Source: an uncultured Aquitalea sp. (lineage in GTDB: Bacteria; Pseudomonadota; Gammaproteobacteria; Burkholderiales; Chromobacteriaceae). From it: DNA of 64,000 nucleotides. The DNA is taken from contig NZ_CAMFLA010000009.1 of NCBI RefSeq assembly GCF_945957525.1, forward strand, positions 118,379 through 182,378, in the 5' to 3' direction. Each line of letters starts with the position of its first letter. Positions within the stretch are counted from its first letter, which is position 1. The position numbers were made by a program, and so were the translations under genes. The notes beneath the pieces are model-generated. The model searched no databases. It was given only the letters and a program-made list of their open reading frames with translations, and was not told the origin of the DNA. Positions 56,488-63,696 of this stretch are shown here, in pieces.

Positions 56488-57033
56488 TTACGCATCAAGA
56501 TTGGGTTTATGTTTGTCGGCCACCCGCAGATAGTGTTCGGCGGAGTATTTGAAGTAGGCCAGCTCGCTCTCGGTGAGCGGGCGCACCTGTTTGACCGGGT
56601 TGCCCAGGTAGAGATAGCCGGATTCCAGTCGCTTGCCTGGCGGCACCAGGCTGCCCGCGCCGATCAGCACGCGGTCCTCGATGACGACGCGGTCCAGCAC
56701 GATGGTGCCTATACCCACCAGCACTTCATCGCCGATGACGCAGCCGTGCAGGGTGACGTGATGGCCGATGGTGACATGTTTGCCGATGATCAGCGGCGCG
56801 CCGGCCGGATCGCTGTCGCGCTTGTGCGTGACGTGCAACATGGCAAAATCCTGGATGTTGCTGCCCTCGCCGATGCGGATGCTGTTCACGTCGCCACGGA
56901 TCACCGCGCACGGCCACACCGAGGCGCCAGCCTCCAGCGTCACATCGCCGATGACCACGGCGGCGGGGTCGACATAGCAGCTGTCGTGAATGACGGGGGA
57001 TGCGCCATCGTAGGGGCGGATATTGCGATTCAT
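56488..57033 (-). CDS. gamma-carbonic-anhydrase-like hexapeptide protein
   Basis: Left-handed beta-helix protein of the YrdA/PaaY group, 181 residues from the ATG at 57033, which has a GAGG ribosome binding site; a further ATG 14 codons upstream lacks one. Hexapeptide turns include VIGDVTLEAGASVWPCAVIR and IIGKHVTIGHHVTLHGCVIG. Zinc His ligands fit at LHVTHK and TIGHHVTLHG. Possibly a carbonic anhydrase or an acyl-group transferase relative; no activity can be claimed. Divergent from prlC. Confidence 0.9.
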   Translation of the reverse strand: MNRNIRPYDGASPVIHDSCYVDPAAVVIGDVTLEAGASVWPCAVIRGDVNSIRIGEGSNIQDFAMLHVTHKRDSDPAGAPLIIGKHVTIGHHVTLHGCVIGDEVLVGIGTIVLDRVVIEDRVLIGAGSLVPPGKRLESGYLYLGNPVKQVRPLTESELAYFKYSAEHYLRVADKHKPNLDA

Positions 57034-57156
57034 CAGAACGTCCTCATCTAGAAAACCAGCAGAATGTCCCATCATACAGGGAAGCCCCGCCCATCATAGC
57101 CTCGCGGCCCGCCAGAACGGCCGCCGGCCCTTGCCAACCGCACAGGATAAGCACCC

Positions 57157-59193
57157 ATGAGCCAGAACCCGCTTCTCGATTTTTCCGGCCTGCCGCGTTT
57201 TGCCGACATCACGCCCGAGCACATCAGTCCGGCCATCGCCGAACTGTTGGCCGAAGCCCGCAAGGCGGTGGCGCAATTGACGGCGCAACACGACACCCCG
57301 CAATGGGAAAGCTTTGTCGACCCGCTGACCGACGCCACCGAGCGCCTGTCGCGCGCCTGGGGCGTGGTGGGCCACCTCAACGCCGTGGTCAATACGCCGC
57401 AGCTGCGCGACGCATACAACGCCAATATCGCGCCGATTTCCGAGTTTTGGACCGAAATGGGACAAAACCTGGCCCTGTACCAACGCTTCAAGGCGCTGGC
57501 CGCCGCCCCCGCTTACGCCGCCTACGGCGTGGCCCGCAAAAAGATCATAGAGAACGACCTGCGCGACTTCCGCCTGTCCGGCGCGGAGTTGCCCGAAGCG
57601 GAGAAAGCCCGCTACGCCGATATCCAGAGCCGCCTTGCCGAGCTGTCTGCCCGTTTTGAACAGAACGTGATGGACGCCACCGACGCCTTCAGCCTGTTCA
57701 TCGACAATGCGGCCGAGCTGGACGGCGTGCCGGAAGACTCGCTGGCCCTGTTTGCCGCCGCCGCCGAAGCGGACGGCAAAACCGGTTACAAGATCACCTT
57801 GCAGTTTCCCTTCTATTTCCCGGTGATGCAGTACGCCCACAACCGCGAACTGCGTCGCACGCTGTACGACGCCTACGCCAAACGCGCGTCGGAGTTCGGC
57901 CCGGCCGAACAGGACAACACCGCCATCATCCGCGAGAAGCTGCAGCTGACGCGGGAGGAGGCGCAGCTGCTGGGCTTCGCCAACTTCGCCGAACTGTCGC
58001 TGTACACCAAAATGGCCGAAAGCCCGCAGCAGGTCATCGATTTCCTGCGCGACCTGGCCCGCCGCGCCAAGCCGTTCGCGCAGAAAGACCGCGCCGAACT
58101 GGAAGCCTACGCGGCCAAAGAACTGGGCATCGCCCAACTGGAAGCCTGGGATGTGACCTATGCCGCAGAAAAGCTGCGCGAGGCTCGCTACGCCTTCTCC
58201 GAGCAGGAAGTGAAGCAGTACTTCCCCGAACCACGCGTGCTGGAAGGGTTGTTTGGCGTGGTCAATCGCCTGTACGGCGTCAACGTGCAAGCCAGCGGCG
58301 CGCCGGTGTGGCACGAGGACGTGCGCTTCTACGACATCCTCAAGGATGGTGCGCTGGTGGGCAGCTTCTATCTGGATCTGTACTCCCGAGAAGGCAAGCG
58401 TCCGGGCGCCTGGATGGACGACGCGCGCGGCCGTCGTCAAAAGGGCGAAACGCTGCAAACGCCGGTGGCCTACCTCACCTGCAATTTCACGCGGCCGGTG
58501 GGCGACAAGCCGGCGCTGTTCACTCACGATGAAGTCATCACGCTGTTCCACGAATTCGGCCATGGTCTGCATCACATGCTCACCCGTGTGGACGAGTTGG
58601 GCGTATCCGGCATCAATGGCGTGGAATGGGATGCCGTGGAGCTGCCCAGCCAGTTCATGGAAAACTTCTGCTGGGAGTGGGATGTGCTGCAAGGCATGAC
58701 CGCCCATGCCGACAGCGGCGAGCCGTTGCCGCGCGCGCTGTTCGACAAGATGCTGGCGGCCAAGAACTTCCAGAGCGGCATGATTACCGTGCGCCAACTG
58801 GAGTTCGCCCTGTTCGACATGCTGCTCTACACCGGCTTTGACACCGCCAAGGGCGACTGGCTGGCGCTGCTGGACGAAGTGCGTCGCGAGGTGGCGGTGA
58901 ATTTCCCGCCGGCCTACAACCGCTTCCCCAACAGCTTCAGCCATATTTTTGCCGGCGGCTACGCCGCTGGTTATTACAGCTATAAGTGGGCGGAAGTGCT
59001 GTCCGCCGACGCCTACGCCGCCTTCGAAGAAGCCGGCGGCGCCAACACCGACACCGGCAAGCGCTTCTGGGACGAGGTGCTGGCGGTGGGCGGCAGCCGC
59101 AGCGCGCTGGAGTCTTTCCGCGCCTTCCGCGGCCGCGATCCGCAGATCGACGCGCTGTTGCGTCATTCGGGCATGGTGGAAGCGACGGCCTGA
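57157..59193 (+). CDS. prlC: oligopeptidase A (M3 family metallopeptidase)
   Basis: Cytoplasmic zinc peptidase that degrades short peptides, including signal-peptide fragments. The 678-residue product carries HEFGH at residues 465-469 and a third Zn ligand Glu in NGVEWDAVELPSQFMEN about 25 residues on. The N-terminal part (MSQNPLLDFSGLPRFADITP) is typical of PrlC. Length equals E. coli PrlC (680). Strong terminator region follows. Confidence 0.96.
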   Translation: MSQNPLLDFSGLPRFADITPEHISPAIAELLAEARKAVAQLTAQHDTPQWESFVDPLTDATERLSRAWGVVGHLNAVVNTPQLRDAYNANIAPISEFWTEMGQNLALYQRFKALAAAPAYAAYGVARKKIIENDLRDFRLSGAELPEAEKARYADIQSRLAELSARFEQNVMDATDAFSLFIDNAAELDGVPEDSLALFAAAAEADGKTGYKITLQFPFYFPVMQYAHNRELRRTLYDAYAKRASEFGPAEQDNTAIIREKLQLTREEAQLLGFANFAELSLYTKMAESPQQVIDFLRDLARRAKPFAQKDRAELEAYAAKELGIAQLEAWDVTYAAEKLREARYAFSEQEVKQYFPEPRVLEGLFGVVNRLYGVNVQASGAPVWHEDVRFYDILKDGALVGSFYLDLYSREGKRPGAWMDDARGRRQKGETLQTPVAYLTCNFTRPVGDKPALFTHDEVITLFHEFGHGLHHMLTRVDELGVSGINGVEWDAVELPSQFMENFCWEWDVLQGMTAHADSGEPLPRALFDKMLAAKNFQSGMITVRQLEFALFDMLLYTGFDTAKGDWLALLDEVRREVAVNFPPAYNRFPNSFSHIFAGGYAAGYYSYKWAEVLSADAYAAFEEAGGANTDTGKRFWDEVLAVGGSRSALESFRAFRGRDPQIDALLRHSGMVEATA

Positions 59194-59213
59194 CCTGCCA
59201 GCGTCCGGCGCGC

Positions 59214-59253
59214 AAAAAAAAGCGCGCTGGCGGGAACTAGCCCAGCCGGCGCG
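59214..59253 (-). terminator. possible minus-strand terminator after the small TTG gene
   Basis: Imperfect stem GCGCGCTGG / CCAGC-CG-GCGC with eight T residues on the minus strand. It may back up the terminator at 59392-59425. Confidence 0.5.
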
Positions 59254-59349
59254 ATCTCTAATTTTTTGCTCAACGGGTTATCTCCTAGAGCAGCAAGCGA
59301 GCCAGACGCTTATCCATGCTCCTAGCGACATTGATACTGTGTCTATTTC

Positions 59350-59376
59350 GGCCCCCGATTTTCGGGGGCCTTTTTT
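59350..59376 (+). terminator. intrinsic terminator after prlC
   Basis: Perfect nine-base stem GGCCCCCGA / TCGGGGGCC with loop TTT and six T residues, 157 bases after the prlC stop. Confidence 0.88.
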
Positions 59377-59391
59377 ATGATCATGGCGCTG

Positions 59392-59425
59392 AAAAAGGCA
59401 ACACCGCCGGCGAAGCGGCGGTGTT
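59392..59425 (-). terminator. intrinsic terminator of the small TTG-start gene
   Basis: Perfect ten-base stem AACACCGCCG / CGGCGGTGTT; on the minus strand GCC and five T residues follow. It lies 70 bases beyond the stop of the small gene. Confidence 0.75.
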
Positions 59426-59495
59426 GGTGCGGTGACTTTCAGTGAGATGACGCCTCGTGCTTTGCGGGCGGAATCGCCATTTCACTAAAACCGTG

Positions 59496-59690
59496 TCAGC
59501 GGGACGGTTCCTGGCCTTCCGGTGTGCGGGGAGTCAGGCGGTGACGCTGATGGAAGCTCGGCGTGCGCAGCGAAAAAGGCGTCGCCAGCGGCAGCAGGGT
59601 AGAGCGGTTGGGGTTCTTGGTGGGGCACAGCGGTTCTTGCTGCGGGTTGAAACGACTATCGATGCGATCAAGCTTGTGTTTGCGATTCAA
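59496..59690 (-). CDS. probable small protein with a TTG start
   Basis: Sixty-four residues if started at TTG at 59690, beginning (M)NRKHKLDRIDSRFNPQQEP. Support: a GGAG Shine-Dalgarno seven bases before the TTG, a -35/-10 pair just upstream (59720-59749), GC-rich codons typical of the window and a good terminator 70 bases after the stop. The product is basic and rich in Pro, Arg and Ser, probably without a stable fold. A second in-frame TTG 23 codons upstream lies above the predicted promoter, so it is less likely. I do not recognise the family. It could instead be an untranslated RNA. Confidence 0.45.
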   Translation of the reverse strand: MNRKHKLDRIDSRFNPQQEPLCPTKNPNRSTLLPLATPFSLRTPSFHQRHRLTPRTPEGQEPSR

Positions 59691-59719
59691 TTGCTTACTC
59701 CGGTGATGAAGACGCAACC

Positions 59720-59749
59720 ATTCTAGGCCGCAAACTCTAAGACTGGCAA
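59720..59749 (-). promoter_or_regulatory. promoter of the small TTG-start gene
   Basis: On the minus strand TTGCCA (744-749 of this kilobase) and TAGAAT (720-725) are separated by 18 bases. A 14-base palindrome AATTTGATCAAATT overlaps the upstream side (59749-59762) and may be an operator. Confidence 0.45.
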
Positions 59750-59762
59750 ATTTGATCAAATT

Positions 59763-60080
59763 AACTGTTGTTTTCCCATCTCAGCCCCTGCGGGAACAGA
59801 CCCTGTCATGCGCTGTCATCCTCTTGCCATTCGCGGTCATGTTTTCTCGGGTAAGATGGCATCCGCCCGGGGTCAACCCCGTTGCCGCCCGTGCGTTTAA
59901 CAGGCGATGACCGCGCAAGGGCGGGACTGACAACAAACCGTATCGGGGACAAGCGCATGATGGCCCCGGTGCAAAAAGTCGTGCGAAGCCGGCCGCGTTC
60001 GACAAGAGCCGCGGCCGGCTCGCCTTGCTTGCGCAGATGCGCGAGATTGTGAACAGGTTTCCAGGGGATCATCAACCACC
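59763..60080 (+). promoter_or_regulatory. leader region of eptA with a very stable stem
   Basis: Three hundred bases without a convincing gene. The sequence AGCCGGCCGCG, a 12-base loop and CGCGGCCGGCT at 59987-60020 form a perfect 11-base stem 60 bases before the eptA start. Two TGTCAT direct repeats ten bases apart lie near 59807. The stem may be a leader control structure; no T-run follows. Confidence 0.4.
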
Positions 60081-61703
60081 ATGCTGCCCACTTTTTCCAT
60101 TAGGCCGGAGCGTCTGACGCTGCTGGTGTCGTTGCTGCTGGTCGTGTTTTACAACGTGCCGTTCTGGCGAGAGATGCTGCGCATCGTCGGTCCGCTGGAC
60201 AGCCACGGCGTCAAGCTGCTGGTGGAGTCGTTCTTCTTGGTTGTGGCCTTCTACAATCTGGTGCTGACGCTGTTTACCTGGCCCTACCTGGTAAAACCGG
60301 TGCTGGCCGTACTGCTGGTCGTTACGGCCTTCATCGCCTATTTCATGAACCAGTACGGGGTGATGATCGACACGCACATGGTGCAAAACGCGGTGCAGAC
60401 CGACAGCCGCGAAGTGCGCGATCTACTCACTTGGAAAATGGCGTTGTTCGGCCTGTTGCTGGGGGCGCTGCCGCTGGCCCTGCTGTGGAAAGCACGCATC
60501 GTCTGGCGCTCGCCGCTGAAAGAAACCGGCGTGCGCTTGCTGACCTTGCTGGTGTCGGCTGCGGTGTTGTTCGGCATTGCCTTCCTCGCCTATCAGGATT
60601 TTGCTTCGCTGTTCCGCAATAACCGCCAACTGCGCCATTACCTGACCCCGTTCAACTATATCCAGGCGGTCAATGGCTACTATCAGGATCACTACAACAG
60701 CGGCCCCATTGTCGTGGGGCCTTATGGCGAGGACGCCAAGCGCGACCCAGCCTGGAATGCGCATAAACGCAAGACGGTGTTCGTCATCGTGGTGGGTGAA
60801 ACCGCGCGCGCCGATCATTTCCAGCTCAATGGCTACCCGCGCGACAACAATCCGAAACTATCCGCGCAGCAGGGGCTGATCAATCTGCCCAATGTGCACT
60901 CCTGCGGCACGGAAACTGCTGTCTCAGTGCCCTGCATGTTCTCCGGCATGACGCGGGAGAATTACTCCGGCGACAAGGCCGCGCGGCAGGAAAACCTGCT
61001 GGACATACTCAAGCGCGCCGGTCTCAACGTGGTGTGGCGCGACAATCAGTCCGGCTGCAAGGACGTGTGCAACCGGGTAACGCTGGAGGACATGACGGTC
61101 AGCAAGGATGACAAGCTGTGCGTCACCGGGGAGTGCTGGGACGAAATCCTGCTGAAGAACGCGCAGGAGGTGATCGACAAGAGCGACAAGGACGTGGTGT
61201 TAGTGTTGCATCAGATGGGCAACCACGGTCCGGCCTATTACAAGCGCTACCCGCCGGCCTTCGAGAAGTTCAAGCCGGTCTGCCAGACCAGCGAATTGTC
61301 CCGTTGCCCGAAGGAGCAGATCGTCAACGGTTTTGACAACGCCATCCTTTATACCGATACGGTGTTGTCGGGCGTCATCGACTTCCTGCGCGCCAATCAG
61401 CAACGTTTCAACACCGGCATGATCTATATGTCCGATCATGGCGAGTCGCTGGGCGAGAATGGTCTCTACCTGCACGGCACGCCGTATATGCTGGCGCCGG
61501 AAGCGCAAAAACATGTGGGTGCCATGATGTGGTTCTCCGACGGTTTCCGCCAGGATGTGGGTCTCAATCAATCCTGCCTCGAAGCGCGCAAGGCGCAGCC
61601 GTACTCACACGACAACCTGTTCCACTCCGTACTGGGCCTGATGGGCGTTCAGACCGCGGTGTACAACAAGGAACTGGACATGTTCGCCGCCTGTCGCCGC
61701 TAA
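60081..61703 (+). CDS. eptA: lipid A phosphoethanolamine transferase (EptA/MCR type)
   Basis: Inner-membrane enzyme that transfers phosphoethanolamine from phosphatidylethanolamine to lipid A, which lowers polymyxin binding. The 540-residue product has five N-terminal helices (about 12-175) and a periplasmic sulfatase-like domain. Key residues are in place: Glu240 in VVGETARADH and nucleophile Thr279 in SCGTETAVSVPCM, 39 residues apart as in MCR-1 (246 and 285); His-Asp of YMSDHGESLGENG. Six or more Cys residues can form the periplasmic disulfides. It seems to be an intrinsic chromosomal gene: no insertion sequence nearby and normal base use. Confidence 0.94.
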   Translation: MLPTFSIRPERLTLLVSLLLVVFYNVPFWREMLRIVGPLDSHGVKLLVESFFLVVAFYNLVLTLFTWPYLVKPVLAVLLVVTAFIAYFMNQYGVMIDTHMVQNAVQTDSREVRDLLTWKMALFGLLLGALPLALLWKARIVWRSPLKETGVRLLTLLVSAAVLFGIAFLAYQDFASLFRNNRQLRHYLTPFNYIQAVNGYYQDHYNSGPIVVGPYGEDAKRDPAWNAHKRKTVFVIVVGETARADHFQLNGYPRDNNPKLSAQQGLINLPNVHSCGTETAVSVPCMFSGMTRENYSGDKAARQENLLDILKRAGLNVVWRDNQSGCKDVCNRVTLEDMTVSKDDKLCVTGECWDEILLKNAQEVIDKSDKDVVLVLHQMGNHGPAYYKRYPPAFEKFKPVCQTSELSRCPKEQIVNGFDNAILYTDTVLSGVIDFLRANQQRFNTGMIYMSDHGESLGENGLYLHGTPYMLAPEAQKHVGAMMWFSDGFRQDVGLNQSCLEARKAQPYSHDNLFHSVLGLMGVQTAVYNKELDMFAACRR

Positions 61704-61730
61704 ATGCTGGGGGCGCTTATGCTATCCTGC

Positions 61731-61761
61731 AGGGCCGTCCGCTAGGACGGCCCTGTTTTTT
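61731..61761 (+). terminator. intrinsic terminator after eptA
   Basis: Perfect ten-base stem AGGGCCGTCC / GGACGGCCCT with loop GCTA, one G, then six T residues. It lies directly before xthA, so xthA must have its own promoter or be read through. Confidence 0.88.
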
Positions 61762-61777
61762 GTCTGGAGCCGAACAC

Positions 61778-62551
61778 ATGAAATTAGCCACCTGGAACGT
61801 CAACTCTCTCAAGGTACGTCTGCCGCAAGTATTGCAGTGGCTGGCGGACAGCCCGGTGGACGCGCTTTGCCTGCAAGAGCTGAAGATGGATCAGGACGCC
61901 TTCCCGCTGGCGGAGATCGAGGCGGCGGGTTACCGCGCGGCATGGTTCGGCCAGAAAACCTACAACGGCGTGGCCATCCTGACGCCGGCTGCTTATCAGT
62001 TGGAAGACGTGGTGGCGGGCATCCCGGGCTATGACGACCCGCAGCGCCGGGTTATTGCCGCCACCATCAATGGCGTGCGCGTGATTTGCGCTTACTTCGT
62101 CAACGGCGAAAGTGTGGATTCGCCCAAATATGCTTACAAACTGGAATGGTTGGCGCGCATGGAAGCCTATGTGGCCGATGAGCTGACCCGTCACCCGCGA
62201 CTGGCCTTGCTGGGCGACTACAACATCGCGCCGGAAGACCGCGACTTGTACGATCCGGAGGGCTGGCGCGAGCAAGTATTGTGCAGCACGCCGGAGCGCG
62301 AGGCCTTCCGCCGCCTGCAAGGATTGGGGCTGACCGACAGCTTCCGCCTGTTCAATCAGGAAGAGAAACAGTTCAGCTGGTGGGACTATCGCGCCATGAT
62401 GTTCCGCCGCAACCTGGGCGTGCGCATCGACCACATTCTCATTACCGACGAGTTGAAAGCCCGCGCCCAGGCTTGCGTGATCGACAAGACCCCGCGCAAG
62501 TGGGAGCGCCCGTCGGACCATACGCCCGTGGTGTTGACGCTGGCGGACTGA
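61778..62551 (+). CDS. xthA: exodeoxyribonuclease III
   Basis: AP endonuclease and 3' exonuclease of base excision repair, 257 residues. Started at ATG 61778 (MKLATWNVNSLKVRLPQVLQ). Catalytic set: Asn7 of WNVNS, Glu34 of CLQELK, Asp and Asn of LLGDYNIAP, Asp of LGVRIDHIL, and the C-terminal SDHTPVVL His. Longer upstream codons cover the eptA terminator and are rejected. Only 16 bases lie between terminator and start, so the promoter is probably inside eptA or shared. Confidence 0.95.
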   Translation: MKLATWNVNSLKVRLPQVLQWLADSPVDALCLQELKMDQDAFPLAEIEAAGYRAAWFGQKTYNGVAILTPAAYQLEDVVAGIPGYDDPQRRVIAATINGVRVICAYFVNGESVDSPKYAYKLEWLARMEAYVADELTRHPRLALLGDYNIAPEDRDLYDPEGWREQVLCSTPEREAFRRLQGLGLTDSFRLFNQEEKQFSWWDYRAMMFRRNLGVRIDHILITDELKARAQACVIDKTPRKWERPSDHTPVVLTLAD

Positions 62552-62762
62552 ACATCCGGTGGCCTGCGGCCTGTTGCCGGTGTTTTGTCAGTCTTGCTGA
62601 CGACAGTTTTACCTGATGTTTGTCTTTCGAGTCTGTGGAAGGGTGTGAAGCGGGCAGGATCAAGGCGCGACGCGGAAGATGTCGCCCGCCCCGTACCGGG
62701 GACGGGCCGCTATCATACTGACGTGATTGAAGATTGTTTGGCTTGGCTCAAACGAAAACATA

Positions 62763-62776
62763 TTAGCAATTGCTAA
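62763..62776. promoter_or_regulatory. 14-base perfect palindrome upstream of the RquA-like gene
   Basis: TTAGCAATTGCTAA, 33 bases before the start codon at 62810, in an AT-rich patch. The form resembles MarR-family operators. No MarR gene is seen in the window. Confidence 0.5.
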
Positions 62777-62809
62777 AGTAATGTTTTTGCATGCGAATCA
62801 GGTGCCGTC

Positions 62810-63514
62810 ATGAGCCAGAACCACCCACCCCTGCCTTGCGACCCTTACTACGAGGGCGTTCCCGATTACATGACCGAGGTCTATGACTGGGCCTACGTCA
62901 ATCCCCGCCGCGCCGCCTTGCTGGACCGCAATCTGGTGGTCAGCACCCTGTTGTTCCTCAATGACCAGCGACTGATGCGCCGTTATCTGGACGCCATCCG
63001 TCCCGGCATGACGGTATGGCAGGTAGCGCATGTTTACGGCGACCTGGTGCAAAGGGCCGCCGACAAGGTTGGCCGAAGCGGCCATTTCGTTTTGACCGAC
63101 ATCACGCCGGTACAAGTGGAGCATGGCGCGGCCAAGTTGCGGGATTATCCCCAGGCTAGCGTCGTGCGCGCCGATGCCGCGCACTTCCGCATGCCGCAGC
63201 CAGTGGATCTGGTGTGCAGCTTTTTTATGCTGCACGAAGTGCCGGACGATCTCAAACACGCCATCGTCGACAACATGCTGGATCAAGTGCCAGTGGGCAG
63301 CGAGGCATTGTTCGTCGATTACCACGGTCCGGCCGCCTGGCAACCCATAGGCTGGCTGCTCAAATGGGTGAATCGTGTACTGGAGCCGTTTGCCGAAGCG
63401 CTGTGGCGCAAGGAAATCCGCGACTATGCCCGCGAGGCGGCATGTTTTGAATGGCGCAAGGAAACGCTGTTTGGCGGCGTCTATCAGGTGGTGCGGGCGA
63501 AAAGGCTGCGTTAG
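62810..63514 (+). CDS. rquA: SAM-dependent methyltransferase-fold protein, probable RquA
   Basis: A 234-residue protein of the class I methyltransferase fold. In place of the usual glycine-rich motif I it has WQVAHVYGDLVQRAADKVGR (VYGDL at 75-79), followed by LTDITPVQVEHGAAKL and FFMLHEVPDDLKHAIVDNML; the C-terminal part reads FVDYHGPAAWQP. These match what I recall of RquA, which replaces the hydroxyl of ubiquinone by an amine to form rhodoquinone used in anaerobic fumarate reduction. The N-terminal VPDYMTEVYDWAYVNPR is also RquA-like. I cannot exclude another UbiE-like methyltransferase. Confidence 0.65.
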   Translation: MSQNHPPLPCDPYYEGVPDYMTEVYDWAYVNPRRAALLDRNLVVSTLLFLNDQRLMRRYLDAIRPGMTVWQVAHVYGDLVQRAADKVGRSGHFVLTDITPVQVEHGAAKLRDYPQASVVRADAAHFRMPQPVDLVCSFFMLHEVPDDLKHAIVDNMLDQVPVGSEALFVDYHGPAAWQPIGWLLKWVNRVLEPFAEALWRKEIRDYAREAACFEWRKETLFGGVYQVVRAKRLR

Positions 63515-63567
63515 GGCGGCCTTCAGTGATGGATGTTCGGGCGTAGCAGTGCCTTGAAAACGCTTTG

Positions 63568-63581
63568 TACGTGTTGTTACA
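63568..63581 (+). promoter_or_regulatory. RstA-box-like site upstream of the acid-shock-like gene
   Basis: TACGTGTTGTTACA differs in one base from the published RstA box of E. coli (TACATNTNGTTACA). It lies 116 bases before the start of the following gene; a -10-like TACGAT is at 63624-63629. In E. coli RstA activates asr at low pH, and the following gene is asr-like. Function here is inferred. Confidence 0.5.
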
Positions 63582-63696
63582 CGTCCTTACAGAGCACTCA
63601 CAGACGGCGAGACAGGGCATCGCTACGATACGACTCATGGAAACACCACTCCGGTGTCTCGGAAAGAACACTCCTCACTGAATTGGAGAATGCACC

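Noticed and set aside
57094..59166. Minus-strand open frame opposite prlC
   Set aside because: Shadow of the prlC codons; composition rich in His, Gly, Gln and Val with no motif.
59806..60075. Minus-strand frames in the eptA leader
   Set aside because: They have no ribosome binding site or promoter, and the sequence is explained by a GC-rich leader with a stem. Unlike the TTG gene next to it, no terminator follows directly.
60081..61703. Considered as a mobile mcr gene
   Set aside because: No insertion sequence or change in base composition nearby; it is set between core genes prlC and xthA, so it looks intrinsic.
62725..62755. FNR-type site TTGGC-N4-CTCAA before the RquA-like gene
   Set aside because: Only the outer TTG and CAA match; the inner bases differ from TTGAT-N4-ATCAA on both sides. 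Too weak to claim anaerobic control.
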